Assembly: GCA_025758065.1 (NCBI GenBank)
Contig: CP107199.1
Coordinates: 3,693,501-3,757,500 of the forward strand
Source of the DNA: Lachnospiraceae bacterium
Lineage (GTDB): Bacteria > Bacillota > Clostridia > Lachnospirales > Lachnospiraceae
DNA: 64,000 nucleotides
Reading direction: 5' to 3'
Position 1 is the first letter of the stretch, and every line of letters begins with the position of its first letter. The translations under genes were made by a program, and so were the position numbers. Shown piece after piece: positions 33,646-43,473 of the stretch. Below the pieces are notes generated by a model. It did no database searches and had not been told where the DNA came from. It worked only from the letters and a program-made list of their open reading frames with translations.

Positions 33646-34753
33646 AGCTTTCCAGATAATCCTTTAATTTCCGGCTCCTGCTTGGATGGCGCAGTTTGCG
33701 AAGAGCTTTATCCTCGATCTGGCGGATCCGTTCTCTGGTTACATGAAACTTTTTTCCCACTTCCTCCAGCGTTCTTGCCTCACCGTCATACAACCCAAAA
33801 CGCAGGGATAATACCTGCTGTTCTCTTGGTGTCAGTGTTTGTAATACTTCTACCAGCTGCTCATGCAAAAATACAAAGGATGCCTCGTCCTGAAGAAATG
33901 ACATTTTTTCATCCTGTATAAAATCCACCAGATGACTATCTTCTTCCTCTCCAACCGGTGTTTCAAGAGACACCGGCTCCTGAGCCATATTTAATACTTC
34001 TTCTACTCTTTTCACCGGCATATGTACCTGGTCTGCTATCTCCTGAACTGTAGGCTCCCGCCCCAATTCCTGAATAAGCCGTCTGGAGCTTCGCATCACC
34101 CGGTTAATGATCTCCACCATATGGACCGGAATACGGATAGTTCTGGCCTGGTCTGCAATTGCCCTTGAAATAGATTGACGGATCCACCAGGTAGCATATG
34201 TACTGAAGCGGTAACCTTTTTCATAGTCAAACTTCTCCACAGCCCGCATCAGCCCCAGATTTCCTTCCTGGACCAGATCTAAAAATGCCACTCCACGCCC
34301 TGCATAATGCTTGGCAATGCTCACCACCAGACGCAGGTTAGCCTTTGCCAGCTTTTCCTTTGCCTCTTGGCTCCCGGCCTGTATCTGTATGGCCAGATCC
34401 AGCTCCTCTTCCTGAGTCAGAAGAGATATCTTTCCAATTTCTTTTAAATACAGACACACCGGGTCTGCCTGATCCCATGCCCCTCTTTCTGCCTGAGCCA
34501 TCTTTTCTGCCAGTTCCTTTTCTGGCTCTGTTTCAGGATCATCCGGCTCTTCTTCCCCATCTAATATCTGTACCTGATTTTCTGCCAGTATGTCAAGAAC
34601 ACGGTCCAGCTCCTCCTCTTTCAACTCTTTTGGTTTGAAATACCGGAAAACATCACGGTACTCCACCTGACGTTTTCCGGTACCGGCATCTGCTAAAAGC
34701 CGGGCTATTTTCTCCTTAAAGCTTAAAGATTCCTCTCTGTGCGTTCTTTTCAT
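33644..34753 (-). CDS. rpoD: Primary sigma factor (sigma-70/SigA)
   Basis: A 369-residue housekeeping sigma factor. Region 2 is seen in DLVQEGNLGLMRAVEKFDYE, then GYRFSTYATWWIRQSISRAI. Region 3 begins RTIRIPVHMVEIINR. Region 4 ends with the -35 recognition helix VTRERIRQIEDKALRKLRHP. The N-terminal region 1.1 is short, as in Bacillus SigA. The promoters I read here (TTGACA/TATAAT) are of this type. It follows dnaG by 17 nt in the macromolecular synthesis operon. Confidence 0.97.
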   Translation of the reverse strand: MKRTHREESLSFKEKIARLLADAGTGKRQVEYRDVFRYFKPKELKEEELDRVLDILAENQVQILDGEEEPDDPETEPEKELAEKMAQAERGAWDQADPVCLYLKEIGKISLLTQEEELDLAIQIQAGSQEAKEKLAKANLRLVVSIAKHYAGRGVAFLDLVQEGNLGLMRAVEKFDYEKGYRFSTYATWWIRQSISRAIADQARTIRIPVHMVEIINRVMRSSRRLIQELGREPTVQEIADQVHMPVKRVEEVLNMAQEPVSLETPVGEEEDSHLVDFIQDEKMSFLQDEASFVFLHEQLVEVLQTLTPREQQVLSLRFGLYDGEARTLEEVGKKFHVTRERIRQIEDKALRKLRHPSRSRKLKDYLES

Positions 34754-34770
34754 CAGGCTTCCTCCTTAAA

Positions 34771-36660
34771 TCAATCCAAAGATATATGCAGCTGCTTTAA
34801 CGCTGCCTGCTGCTTTATGATCTCCTGCAGCTGGGCTATATCTTTCGCATTTCGGCTTGCAGTGTCCAGGCTGTTCTTTCTTACTTTCATCACAGTCTCC
34901 GCAAATGCCTTTTTCTGCTCCTCATTGTTTAAGGATTCTTTTAAACTGGCATTAAATAATGCCGCTACTTCCTTGTACTGGTCTTCATCATTGATGAACC
35001 TGCTTAAAATACCTGCCGGATTTACATTTCCTGCTTCATGGCCTTCAAATACCATGGCTGCCACCTGATGATACAGGTCTTCCACAAAATCATCAGCCGT
35101 TATAATGCCATTTATCTTGTCAAATAATTCCGGGTTCTCGATCAGCCAGGTAAGCAATAATCTTTGGGATCTTCGTATGCCATCTTCCCGGTCCTGCTTT
35201 CTTCCGGCTTTCTTTATGGGCATCTGGTTCTGCCCCACTGCCTGTCCCACATATGGATCACCGCCATGCTCCAACCGTCCAGTATTATTGCCTGGGCTAT
35301 TTTCATTTTCCCTGGAAATAACACTTCTTCCGGAAGTATCTTCCCTGTAGCTGTCACCGGCCTTTAAGCCCATCTGCATTCCCAGACGGTTCACTAACTG
35401 GCGAAGCTCTTCTTCTTTTATCATCTGTTCCCTGGATACTGCCTGGATATAATTATCCCGTTCCAAAGGTTCTCCAAACTGTAATAGCTTCTTTGCCGTT
35501 TCCTGATAAAATCTCGTCTTCTGCTCCGGGTCTTCTAATTGATAGTTTCGTTTTAATACATCTATCTCAAATAAGAAGCTGTTTTTTGCCTGGGCGATCC
35601 TCTCTTTAAAAGCCTCTGACCCCATATTTTTAATAAATTCATCCGGATCCTTATACGGCTTCATGTTCAACACTCTGGCAGAAATACCTGCATCCCTTAA
35701 TATAGGAATAGCCCGCAGCGCAGCTTTTACACCGGCGCCATCACTATCATAAGTTAAGATCACCTGATCTGTATAGCGTTTTAAAACCCCTGCATGCTGG
35801 CTTGTAAATGCAGTTCCCAAAGATGCCACTGCATTGGTAAATCCCGCCTGGTGCATGGAGATCACATCCAGATAGCCTTCGCACACCAGCATGTATTTTT
35901 CCCTGGTAGTCCTTGCATAATTCAGTCCATACAGATTCCGGCTTTTATCAAATAATCTTGTTTCCGGAGAGTTTAAATATTTTGGCTCTCCATCCCCCAT
36001 TACACGGCCGCCAAAACCAATGACGCGGTTATTCACATCCATGATTGGAAACATGACACGGTTCCAGAATTTATCTCTCCCACCTCTCTCTTCAATGGTC
36101 ACAAGACCCGTCTGGCTTAAAAATGCATCATCATAGCCCTTGTCCTTCAGAAAGCGGTACAGATCGTCACTTGTCTTATTGGAATAACCAAGTCCGAAAC
36201 GCAGCATAGTCTCATCAGTAAGCTTTCGTTTGTCATGGAAATATTCGTATGCCATTTCTCCCTGCGGCTGCTTCATCTGGTAATAAAAATAGTTGGCTGC
36301 CAGCTTATTTACCTCTAACAGCCTGCTGCGAAGCTCTGCCTGTTCTCTGGCTTCTTTGCTGTATTCCATCTTCGGCAAGGTAACTCCCGCCCGGTCAGCT
36401 AAAGACTGCAGGGCCTCCTGAAAAGTATAGTTTTCATATTCCATTACAAAGGTAAGAACATTTCCCCCAGCTCCGCAGCCGAAACAATAATACATCTGTT
36501 TTCCCGGAGAAACGGAAAAGGAAGGTGATTTTTCATTATGGAAAGGGCAAAGGCCAAAATAATTAGCTCCTTTTTTCTGCAGCTTTACATATCCTGAAAT
36601 CACATCTACGATGTCATTCTTCATTCTTACTTCCTCTATGACTTCATCCGGATAGTACAT
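34771..36660 (-). CDS. dnaG: DNA primase
   Basis: A 629-residue primase making RNA primers at the fork. The N-terminal zinc ribbon CPFHNEKSPSFSV..YYCFGCGAGG (residues about 38-65), the TOPRIM domain with MLVCEGYLDVISMHQAGF and LTYDSDGAG, and a C-terminal helicase-binding domain are all present. Length is typical. It lies between dgt and rpoD on one strand. Confidence 0.96.
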   Translation of the reverse strand: MYYPDEVIEEVRMKNDIVDVISGYVKLQKKGANYFGLCPFHNEKSPSFSVSPGKQMYYCFGCGAGGNVLTFVMEYENYTFQEALQSLADRAGVTLPKMEYSKEAREQAELRSRLLEVNKLAANYFYYQMKQPQGEMAYEYFHDKRKLTDETMLRFGLGYSNKTSDDLYRFLKDKGYDDAFLSQTGLVTIEERGGRDKFWNRVMFPIMDVNNRVIGFGGRVMGDGEPKYLNSPETRLFDKSRNLYGLNYARTTREKYMLVCEGYLDVISMHQAGFTNAVASLGTAFTSQHAGVLKRYTDQVILTYDSDGAGVKAALRAIPILRDAGISARVLNMKPYKDPDEFIKNMGSEAFKERIAQAKNSFLFEIDVLKRNYQLEDPEQKTRFYQETAKKLLQFGEPLERDNYIQAVSREQMIKEEELRQLVNRLGMQMGLKAGDSYREDTSGRSVISRENENSPGNNTGRLEHGGDPYVGQAVGQNQMPIKKAGRKQDREDGIRRSQRLLLTWLIENPELFDKINGIITADDFVEDLYHQVAAMVFEGHEAGNVNPAGILSRFINDEDQYKEVAALFNASLKESLNNEEQKKAFAETVMKVRKNSLDTASRNAKDIAQLQEIIKQQAALKQLHISLD

Positions 36661-36694
36661 GCTTTTTTCTCCCTTCTGTTACAACTGTGATCAT

Positions 36695-37702
36695 TTAATA
36701 CACGTTCCAGCGTTTTGGAACAAATAATTTTTCAAACTGGTCTATGGCATAAATATCACTCATGCCTGCTATGTAGTCGCACACTACCCTGGAGACTTTT
36801 TCTCCTGCATCTAAGAAGTTTAAATACTCCTGGGGCAGCTCATCTACATGATCCATATAATAGAAATAAAGCTGGGAAAGCATCTGCTGGGCTCTGCCTT
36901 CTTCTGCTTTTGGTATCTCATTTTTATATACATGGTCAAACATCCACTGGCGAAGTCCCATCATAGCCTCTTCCATGCCTTCTGACATAAAGATCCCCGG
37001 CTTGTTTAGACTGTTTAAAATAATATCATGGATCATGATATTTAAGCGTTCCCGGACACTGTGGCCAAGAACATCTGTATAGCACAAAGGAAGATCTTTT
37101 TCTTCAAACATCTTTGCCCGGATGGCATCATCTATATCGTGGTTAATGTAGGCGATCTTATCCGACAGCCGGACTACTGCGCCTTCTAAGGTAGAGGGAT
37201 GACCTGCTGTGCGGTGATTGCGGATCCCATCCCGCACTTCCCAGGTAAGGTTTAATCCTTTTCCATTTTTTTCCAGCTTTTCTACCACCCGTACACTTTG
37301 CTCATAATGGGTAAAGCCATCTTCACAGATCTTATTTAAAACAGCTTCCCCGGAATGTCCAAAAGGCGTATGCCCCAGATCATGTCCCAAAGCAATAGCC
37401 TCAGCGAGACTTTCATTTAACCGTAATGCCTTTGCAATAGTCCTGGCTATCTGGGACACCTCCAAAGTGTGCGTAAGTCTTGTGCGGTAATGATCTCCCT
37501 CCGGTGCAAGAAAAACCTGTGTTTTATGCTTCATGCGTCGAAATGCTTTGCAATGCAAGATGCGGTCTCTATCCCTCTGGTATTCCGGGCGGATATCACA
37601 TAAAGGTTCCTGCCTGTCTCTGCCTTTTGTTTTTGCAGAAAAAGAGGCATACGGGCTTAAAGTTACAAGTTCCAGTGCTTCCTGAGATTCTCTGATGTTC
37701 AC
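36695..37702 (-). CDS. dgt: Deoxyguanosinetriphosphate triphosphohydrolase-like HD protein
   Basis: A 335-residue HD-domain hydrolase of the dGTPase family releasing triphosphate from dNTPs. The metal motif is spread over RTRLTHTLEVSQIART, IALGHDLGHTPFGHSGE and SDKIAYINHDIDD (His, His-Asp, Asp). Length is that of the shorter Firmicutes subgroup. It is 34 nt upstream of dnaG and heads the dgt-dnaG-rpoD block. Repeat R (reverse) lies in its upstream region. Confidence 0.92.
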   Translation of the reverse strand: MNIRESQEALELVTLSPYASFSAKTKGRDRQEPLCDIRPEYQRDRDRILHCKAFRRMKHKTQVFLAPEGDHYRTRLTHTLEVSQIARTIAKALRLNESLAEAIALGHDLGHTPFGHSGEAVLNKICEDGFTHYEQSVRVVEKLEKNGKGLNLTWEVRDGIRNHRTAGHPSTLEGAVVRLSDKIAYINHDIDDAIRAKMFEEKDLPLCYTDVLGHSVRERLNIMIHDIILNSLNKPGIFMSEGMEEAMMGLRQWMFDHVYKNEIPKAEEGRAQQMLSQLYFYYMDHVDELPQEYLNFLDAGEKVSRVVCDYIAGMSDIYAIDQFEKLFVPKRWNVY

Positions 37703-37802
37703 TAAGTCACCCCGCTTTTGTGGTGAAAAGTCACTTTGCAGTATCTTTTCATTTTCGCTATGTATATGTGTATGCCGATAGTTGTGATTTTATGACAAAT
37801 AT

Positions 37803-37885
37803 ATATTTTTAGAATTGCAGGAGTGCAAAGCACGTAGCAATTCGGTATCAGAGGGGCAAAATACCTTTTGACCCCAACATCATTT
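37803..37885 (-). repeat. Interspersed repeat family R, copy 3 (reverse)
   Basis: On the minus strand it reads GATGTTGGGGTCAAAAGG, then TATTTTGCCCC, TCTGATACCGAATTGC and GTGCTTTGCACTCCTGCAATT. This is nearly identical to the first 80 bases of copy 1. It lies 100 nt upstream of dgt. Confidence 0.75.
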
Positions 37886-37902
37886 TTAATAGTATAACAC
37901 AT

Positions 37903-37950
37903 TTAAAAAACAGACGCCACCGAAAACATTTCCGATGACGCCTGTTTCAT
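37903..37950 (-). terminator. Terminator after the TRAP transporter operon
   Basis: On the minus strand AGGCGTCATCGGAA pairs with TTTTCGGTGGCGTCT, followed by GTTTTTT. It lies about 35 nt beyond the stop at 37985. Confidence 0.8.
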
Positions 37951-37984
37951 TATTCTATATGATATTTTGCTTATACATGTTTTC

Positions 37985-39289
37985 CTACAGTAATCCTAAC
38001 ATTGACGGCAGGCCCAGTGACAATACCGGAACATAGGTCACTAGCAGCAGACCAATGATGATCATTGCAAAGTACGGCAGCAAATGGCTGATGACACTTT
38101 CAATAGTAACACCGCCTACCTTACAGCCTGTAAACAGGATGGTTCCTACCGGAGGTGTAATGGTGCCTACAGACAGATTGTAGCAAAGTACGATACCAAA
38201 CTGAACTGCATTCATTCCAAGGCTTGTGCAGATCGGCAAAAAGATTGGAGTGAAGATCAGGATTGCTGGTGTCGGATCCATGAAAGTACCTACAAACAGA
38301 AGGATAATGTTAATTAACAGAAAAATAATAATCTTGTTGCTTGTAATACCAAGAACTGCTGCAGCTACCATATCCGGTATTCCGGTAAATGCCATTGCCC
38401 AGGACATAATAGAGGAAAGTCCGATCATAAAAGTAATAGTACCGGTGATTTTCGCAGAGTCCAGTACAATTCTTGGGATATCTTTAATTTTAATAGAACC
38501 GTAAAATAAGGAAAGAACGGTTGCATATACAACTGCTACTGCGGAACCTTCCGTTGCAGTGAACACACCACAAAGAATACCTCCAATTACGATAACGATC
38601 ATTAAAAGGCTTGGAATCGCCTGCCAGAAAGTCTTTAATACAATGCCGGCAGTCAGCTTTGCTTCGCCTCTGTAGCCTAATTTCTTTGCTGTAATAGTTG
38701 CCAGAATGATAACACCAAGCCCCCAGATCAGACCGGGAACATAACCAGCCATAAACAGTGCGGAAATAGATACGCTTCCTGCAACCGTAGAATAAACGAT
38801 CATAGTATTGCTTGGTGGGATCAGCATACCAACAGGAGCTGATGCAACGTTTACTGCCGCAGAATAATTCTTGTCATAGCCTTCTGCTTCTTCCAGAGGT
38901 CCCATGGTACTTCCGATGGCTGCAGCAGCCGCTGCACCAGAACCACTGATAGCACCAAACAGCATGTTTGCGATCACGTTAGACTGTGCTAATGCACCAG
39001 GCATACGTCCGCCGATGACCTTTGCACAATTTACAAGTCTTAATGCAATACCTCCGTTATTCATAATGTTTCCTGCAAGAATAAAGAACGGGATGGCGAT
39101 CAGTGAAAATGAGTTAGAGCCTGCAAAAATCCTCTGTGCAGATGTTGCAAAAGCTACATTGGATGGCAGCATACAGATCATTGAAACTGCGGAAGAGAGT
39201 CCGATTCCCACACCGATCGGCACACCTGCTGCCAGTAATAAAACCAGAAGAACAACCATTACCAGGGCAACCTGAACTGCAATAGACAT
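37985..39289 (-). CDS. TRAP transporter large membrane subunit (DctM/SiaM type)
   Basis: A 434-residue protein with about 12 hydrophobic segments, the ion-coupled transport subunit of a tripartite ATP-independent transporter. Family signatures include GVPIGVGIGLSSAVSM near the N-terminus, GSGAAAAAAIGSTMGP, and PVGMLIPPSNTMIVYS. A later NLSVGTITPPVGTILF matches the second conserved repeat. It is 3 nt from the small subunit gene and closes an operon that begins with a cyclase-family hydrolase. The substrate is probably a sugar acid or other carboxylate. Confidence 0.93.
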   Translation of the reverse strand: MSIAVQVALVMVVLLVLLLAAGVPIGVGIGLSSAVSMICMLPSNVAFATSAQRIFAGSNSFSLIAIPFFILAGNIMNNGGIALRLVNCAKVIGGRMPGALAQSNVIANMLFGAISGSGAAAAAAIGSTMGPLEEAEGYDKNYSAAVNVASAPVGMLIPPSNTMIVYSTVAGSVSISALFMAGYVPGLIWGLGVIILATITAKKLGYRGEAKLTAGIVLKTFWQAIPSLLMIVIVIGGILCGVFTATEGSAVAVVYATVLSLFYGSIKIKDIPRIVLDSAKITGTITFMIGLSSIMSWAMAFTGIPDMVAAAVLGITSNKIIIFLLINIILLFVGTFMDPTPAILIFTPIFLPICTSLGMNAVQFGIVLCYNLSVGTITPPVGTILFTGCKVGGVTIESVISHLLPYFAMIIIGLLLVTYVPVLSLGLPSMLGLL

Positions 39290-39292
39290 ATC

Positions 39293-39772
39293 TTATTCTC
39301 CTCCTTCTTTCTTGTTCAGTTCTACAATAAGATTATAGATACTGTAGAAAATGATCAGTACTCCACACACAGGAATAATACTGTAAATAGTTCCTGTAGG
39401 AATCTTGAGGATGGAGTCATACTGCAGCATATTCATGGTTGTGATAACAGAACCACCATAAACCAGGATCAATGCTGAGAAGATAATGACAACTACTTCA
39501 ATAGCAGCATTTAACATTCTCTTTGCGCTGCCATTCATTTTATCCTTTAAATAGGTAATACAAATATGATCACGCTGTCCGAATACATAAGTTGCTGAAA
39601 GCAGGATCAGCCATACAAAACAGTAACGGGTAAGGACTTCGCTGACACTGCTTGGGCTTTTAAACACGTAACGTACTACCACCTGATATACCGTAAGAAG
39701 GACCATAACAATAAAATCAACAATACAGACAAAAGCTAAAAAGCGGTCTAAACCATTTTTTAATGTTTTCAT
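39293..39772 (-). CDS. TRAP transporter small membrane subunit (DctQ type)
   Basis: A 159-residue protein with four predicted helices, the small integral subunit that pairs with the DctM-type protein. Visible conserved blocks are VVVRYVFKSPSSVSEVLTRY and FVWLILLSATYVFGQRDHIC. The stop of the receptor gene overlaps its start by one base, and the large subunit gene starts 3 nt after its end, so all three are tightly coupled. Confidence 0.92.
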   Translation of the reverse strand: MKTLKNGLDRFLAFVCIVDFIVMVLLTVYQVVVRYVFKSPSSVSEVLTRYCFVWLILLSATYVFGQRDHICITYLKDKMNGSAKRMLNAAIEVVVIIFSALILVYGGSVITTMNMLQYDSILKIPTGTIYSIIPVCGVLIIFYSIYNLIVELNKKEGGE

Positions 39773-40776
39773 TATTTATTGTCCTCCTCTCTTAATTCTA
39801 CTACTGCATCATAAATCTGCTTTGTCACATCAGACTGGTTTGCAATCCTGTTTAACAGCGGCATGCAGCGCTCACGCAGTTCACTGGTATCCGGGTAGCA
39901 GAACTGGGTGCCCGCTTCTTCGGCATCTTTCTTTGCTACTTCAATATCCTGTTTAAATGTTTCAAATTCTTCTTCAGTGGATTCCTTGATCAGTCTGTCG
40001 AAGATCTCTCTGTCTTCGTCACTTAAGGAATTTAAGAACGCAGTACTTGCAAGCACTACGTCAGGATGTACAATATGACGGGTATAAGCATAGTAAGGCG
40101 CAACCTCATAATGCTTAAAATCACGGTAAACCAGCTCACTGTTCTCAGCAGCATCAATAACGCCTTGCTGCAGTGCTGTATAAACCTCAGACTGTGCCAT
40201 AACGCTTCCATTACCACCCATCAGCTTTGCCATTTCTACATAGGTCGGGCTGTCATTTACACGAATGATCATACCTTTAAGATCATCTGCAGAATTGATC
40301 GGTTTCTTTGCATATACATTTCTCTCACCTGCCGTATAAACAGTCAGTACACGGAATTTATATTTTTCAGTAGATGCAAACAGATCATCAAATACCCCGT
40401 TTAATGTTGCTTTTTCAAGATGATCAATATTATCATACAGATAAGGTGTTCCTACAATAGCAAAGTCCGGATCATATCCTTCTGGAACAGAACATGGCAC
40501 GATTGCCATTTGTAAAGCTCCTGTGCGGATAAATTCAGCCATTGCTCCCTGCTCTCCTAATACCCCATTAGGATAAATAGTTACATGATAACGTCCCTTT
40601 GTTTCCTTCTCAAATTTTTCCCCAAATGCTTTCATGGCACGATACTGCGGATGATTCTCGTTCTGATTAAAAGCTACGCGAATCTCTGTCACCTTCTGTT
40701 CAGAAGTACGTCCACAGGCTGTAAGCATACCCATAAGGCAAATAACCCCCACAGCTATTGCCATTTTTTTTAACAT
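39772..40776 (-). CDS. TRAP transporter solute receptor (DctP family lipoprotein)
   Basis: A 334-residue extracytoplasmic receptor. The signal peptide ends in lipobox LTAC (residue about 21). The DctP fold shows AFNQNENHPQYRAMKAFGEK, the ligand-carboxylate Arg region DLKGMIIRVNDSPTYVEM, and QSEVYTALQQGVIDAAENS. The ligand is a carboxylate by family; YhcH and uronate-type neighbours suggest a sugar acid. AGGAGG lies 10 nt before the ATG. The upstream gap to 41006 holds a TTGACATAAGTTGACGG direct repeat and an inverted AGCATAT/ATATGCT pair that may be control sites. Confidence 0.92.
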   Translation of the reverse strand: MLKKMAIAVGVICLMGMLTACGRTSEQKVTEIRVAFNQNENHPQYRAMKAFGEKFEKETKGRYHVTIYPNGVLGEQGAMAEFIRTGALQMAIVPCSVPEGYDPDFAIVGTPYLYDNIDHLEKATLNGVFDDLFASTEKYKFRVLTVYTAGERNVYAKKPINSADDLKGMIIRVNDSPTYVEMAKLMGGNGSVMAQSEVYTALQQGVIDAAENSELVYRDFKHYEVAPYYAYTRHIVHPDVVLASTAFLNSLSDEDREIFDRLIKESTEEEFETFKQDIEVAKKDAEEAGTQFCYPDTSELRERCMPLLNRIANQSDVTKQIYDAVVELREEDNK

Positions 40777-41005
40777 ACCGGTAAATCCTCCTACTGGTTT
40801 TACAAATTAATATTAAGATTTTCTTACCGTCAACTTATGTCAACATGTTTTTTGCGTTTTATTTTTGCGTTTTTTCAATATTATAGCAGTTCAGCATATT
40901 AACCTAAAATAGTATTCCAGGCCAATACCATATGCTAAGCTGCTTATCTTTTAAAGATTCATTTTATATATGCATTCCACATATACAGTGACACTGCTCT
41001 CTTAA

Positions 41006-41470
41006 TTACAGCAATGCTACACTTACCTTAACTACAACCTTACGCAGGTTCATAGCTTCGCCGGAGATAACCTGTGGGCGATGGATATCAGATGGGAAGA
41101 ATACACAGAAACATCCCGGACGGGACTCAATATATCCTTCATCTTCCACAGCTTCATAGAAGATCAGGTCTCTTTCCTTAATGTGCTCTGCTACTTTGTA
41201 GTTTCCGGTATTCTTGGTAAATCCAAGACGTTCTCTTCCGGATACTAAAAACTGTACATCCAGATATTTCTCATGAGACTCCGGACGTCTGTCTGCAACA
41301 TCTTCTGTCATGGCATCAAATACCTGAGCATAGATATCTTTTCCCTGGATCTCATATACACCAGGTTCCATAGCTGCGAAATCGTGGCTCTTTAAATACT
41401 CTAATGCAGTCTGAATCGCTGCCGGGTACTTTTCAAAAGAATCACCATTTTTAATAGATGAAAAAATCAT
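41006..41470 (-). CDS. YhcH/YjgK/YiaL family protein
   Basis: A 154-residue cupin-type protein of the YhcH/EbgC group, which is repeatedly found with sialic acid, diketogulonate and other sugar-acid TRAP operons. Conserved residues include YEIQGKDIYAQVF, ESHEKYLDVQFLVSG and CVFFPSDIHRPQV, where His and Glu would bind a metal. It is believed to be a sugar anomerase or isomerase, but activities vary. It lies between the KPR-like gene and the TRAP receptor gene on one strand. Confidence 0.88.
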   Translation of the reverse strand: MIFSSIKNGDSFEKYPAAIQTALEYLKSHDFAAMEPGVYEIQGKDIYAQVFDAMTEDVADRRPESHEKYLDVQFLVSGRERLGFTKNTGNYKVAEHIKERDLIFYEAVEDEGYIESRPGCFCVFFPSDIHRPQVISGEAMNLRKVVVKVSVALL

Positions 41471-41503
41471 TTTTTCTCTCCTTTATTATAAGCTTTTTTA
41501 GCT

Positions 41504-42418
41504 TTATTTGTTTCTGCCTTCCATTGCATGTACAAGACGTACAATACACTCATGACCAGGAACTTCAACTCCATGCTTATGAGCTGCGCGCACTACAGCA
41601 CCGCTGATAGTATCAACCTCTGTTTTTCTGCCATCACGCAGGTCTGCACGGATAGATGTACATCCCTTTGGATTATTAATAGAAGTATTTTTAACTTTTT
41701 CACGAACTTTTTCTTCATCAAAGTCCAGTCCGGCTGCTGCTGCTGTCTTTACAGTCTCATGGATCAGCTGGCAGCACAGATCCCATGCATACTCATTTGC
41801 TGCAATATAGCCCATATCTACCTGAAGAACACCTGTAAGGGCACTTAAGGAAACATTTGTAAACAGTTTATCCCAGATCAGAGTCTGGATATTTTCATGG
41901 ATCTTTACATTAAAACCACACTGGTCAAATGCTTCTTTTAACTGTAGAAGGAAACCTTCTTTATCTTCTACAAGCATACCAACATTAGTAACACCTGTTC
42001 CACCACGGCGTACATGTCCCATTCCAAGAACAGCACCATTGTCTTCTGTTGTACCAATCACAATATGATCTTCATCAACAAATTCCTTTAACAGATCTTC
42101 ATGTCCTGCACCATTCTGTAAAGTCATGAGACGGGTGTTTGGTCCGATGAGACCACGATTCCCTTCTAATGCTGCTCTGGAAAACAACGCCTTTACAAAC
42201 AGGATCACTAAATCTGCAGGCGCTTGTCCCTGTGTATTACTAACTGCACCTGGATGATAAGTATGAGTGGTACCGTCTTCATCAATGAGAAGACCATTGT
42301 TTGAAACCTGCTCTACTACTTTTTCATTAGTATCTACTAAGAGAACATCGTTGTGCTGGGAGAGATGTCCGCCATAGATGGAACCCATTGCTCCTGCACC
42401 GATCACTGCAATACGCAT
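41504..42418 (-). CDS. 2-dehydropantoate 2-reductase family oxidoreductase
   Basis: A 304-residue NAD(P)-dependent reductase of the ApbA/PanE family. The dinucleotide motif is IGAGAMGSIYGGHL (residues 5-18). LQNGAGHED and the catalytic Lys region QTLIWDKLFTNVSLSAL (about residue 178) are present, and the C-terminal domain ends with GRKTEVDTISGAVV. Family members reduce 2-keto acids. With no pantothenate gene nearby, the cluster suggests a catabolic keto or hydroxy acid substrate rather than ketopantoate. Confidence 0.87.
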   Translation of the reverse strand: MRIAVIGAGAMGSIYGGHLSQHNDVLLVDTNEKVVEQVSNNGLLIDEDGTTHTYHPGAVSNTQGQAPADLVILFVKALFSRAALEGNRGLIGPNTRLMTLQNGAGHEDLLKEFVDEDHIVIGTTEDNGAVLGMGHVRRGGTGVTNVGMLVEDKEGFLLQLKEAFDQCGFNVKIHENIQTLIWDKLFTNVSLSALTGVLQVDMGYIAANEYAWDLCCQLIHETVKTAAAAGLDFDEEKVREKVKNTSINNPKGCTSIRADLRDGRKTEVDTISGAVVRAAHKHGVEVPGHECIVRLVHAMEGRNK

Positions 42419-42466
42419 TTTACTTTCTCCTTTTTTATTCTCACATTCAGCGTTTTACTATGCCTT

Positions 42467-42520
42467 AAATCAGATTGCGCCCTGCATAAAGTTTTCTTAT
42501 GCCGGGGCGCAGTCTGATTT
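42467..42520 (-). other. Long intercistronic hairpin between the cyclase and KPR-like genes
   Basis: AAATCAGATTGCGCCCTGCA faces TGCCGGGGCGCAGTCTGATTT, giving a nearly perfect stem of about 20 bp with an inner TGCATAA/TTATGC extension. There is no T-run, so it may be an mRNA processing or stability element that separates expression of the first gene from the rest. Confidence 0.7.
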
Positions 42521-42545
42521 AAGATCCACTCTTTGTAATCCTTGA

Positions 42546-43232
42546 TTATTCAGAGAACTCAGCCAGTCCTTCAATTGCATATGCACGAACAGGGCTGGAA
42601 TCCAGTCCAAGGATTGGAAGTGGGGAATAGCTCATGAAGAATACATCCTTCTTAAGCTGCTCTAAGTTTCTTAACACTTCCAGGAATACGATATTCTCTG
42701 CCATTAAAATGTCATGGAAAGGCTTAACATCTTCATTGCAGTTTTCGATGGAAACACCATCACCAAAACCAACTGCTTTTACCTTGTGAGCCTTGAACCA
42801 CTCAGCACTCTCTGCACCAACTAAAAGACGCTGGTCCTTATCTGTGTTGGTATCAGGTGTAAATGGATACAGCTTATAGGAAGAATCAATGATAACGATA
42901 TCTCCTTCTTTAACCTTTCCAGCTTCACGGTCTAAATCAGCAGCAGTGATATGTCCACGCTTAGCAACAGTCTCCTTAAAGTCTACATATACTGCACGGC
43001 CTAAGAAAGTGGTTAATGGCAGCTCTGCTACAGATGGCCAGTTATCATCATGATGGTAAGGACACTCACAATGAGTTCCCAGATGGCTCATCAGATCCAT
43101 ATTGGTGTGGAAATCCGGAATAGCACCACCGGTATTAAAGCGGAACAGATGGCATCTTCTGCTCTCTGTCTTTGGATCCAGGATCTTGGAAAGATCTACA
43201 ATTCTTACGTTACCCATTTCGTAAACACACAT
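42546..43232 (-). CDS. Cyclase family protein (metal-dependent hydrolase, kynurenine formamidase-like)
   Basis: A 228-residue protein with the cyclase-family metal motif LMSHLGTHCECPYHHDDNWP (about residues 45-64), the variant of HxGTHxDxPxH in which Asp is replaced by Glu. RIVDLSKILDPKTESRR at the start and DIVIIDSSYKLYPF are also typical. Family members hydrolyse formamides, lactams or lactones, or dehydrate. It is the first gene of the operon, with AAGGAGG 8 nt before the start and a strong promoter and palindromic operator upstream. The substrate is unknown. Confidence 0.87.
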   Translation of the reverse strand: MCVYEMGNVRIVDLSKILDPKTESRRCHLFRFNTGGAIPDFHTNMDLMSHLGTHCECPYHHDDNWPSVAELPLTTFLGRAVYVDFKETVAKRGHITAADLDREAGKVKEGDIVIIDSSYKLYPFTPDTNTDKDQRLLVGAESAEWFKAHKVKAVGFGDGVSIENCNEDVKPFHDILMAENIVFLEVLRNLEQLKKDVFFMSYSPLPILGLDSSPVRAYAIEGLAEFSE

Positions 43233-43298
43233 TTCAGGTTCCTCCTTAAAATTGGTTTTTATTTTCTTTGCTGACTTTTTCTTGCCTATCTGTATACC

Positions 43299-43327
43299 AG
43301 TATACCGGTATATCGGTGTGCTGTCAA
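43299..43327 (-). promoter_or_regulatory. Promoter and operator of the cyclase-TRAP operon
   Basis: TTGACA (complement of 43322-43327), 17 nt, TATACT (complement of 43299-43304). The perfect palindrome TATACCGGTATA (43301-43312) overlaps the -10, with a further GTATAC immediately beside it (43292-43297). The divergent GntR regulator (43609) is the natural candidate to bind here. Confidence 0.78.
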
Positions 43328-43473
43328 GTTTTTCCCAAAAGTAAAAATCAACAAATTTCCAATAATAATTTTATGCATTCGTTATAATGCCTTTTCTCAA
43401 ACCACTGTCATGCCAGGAAAATCATGGGTTCTTCTTGACAGACACAACCGTTTAGCCTTAAGATTGTATACAG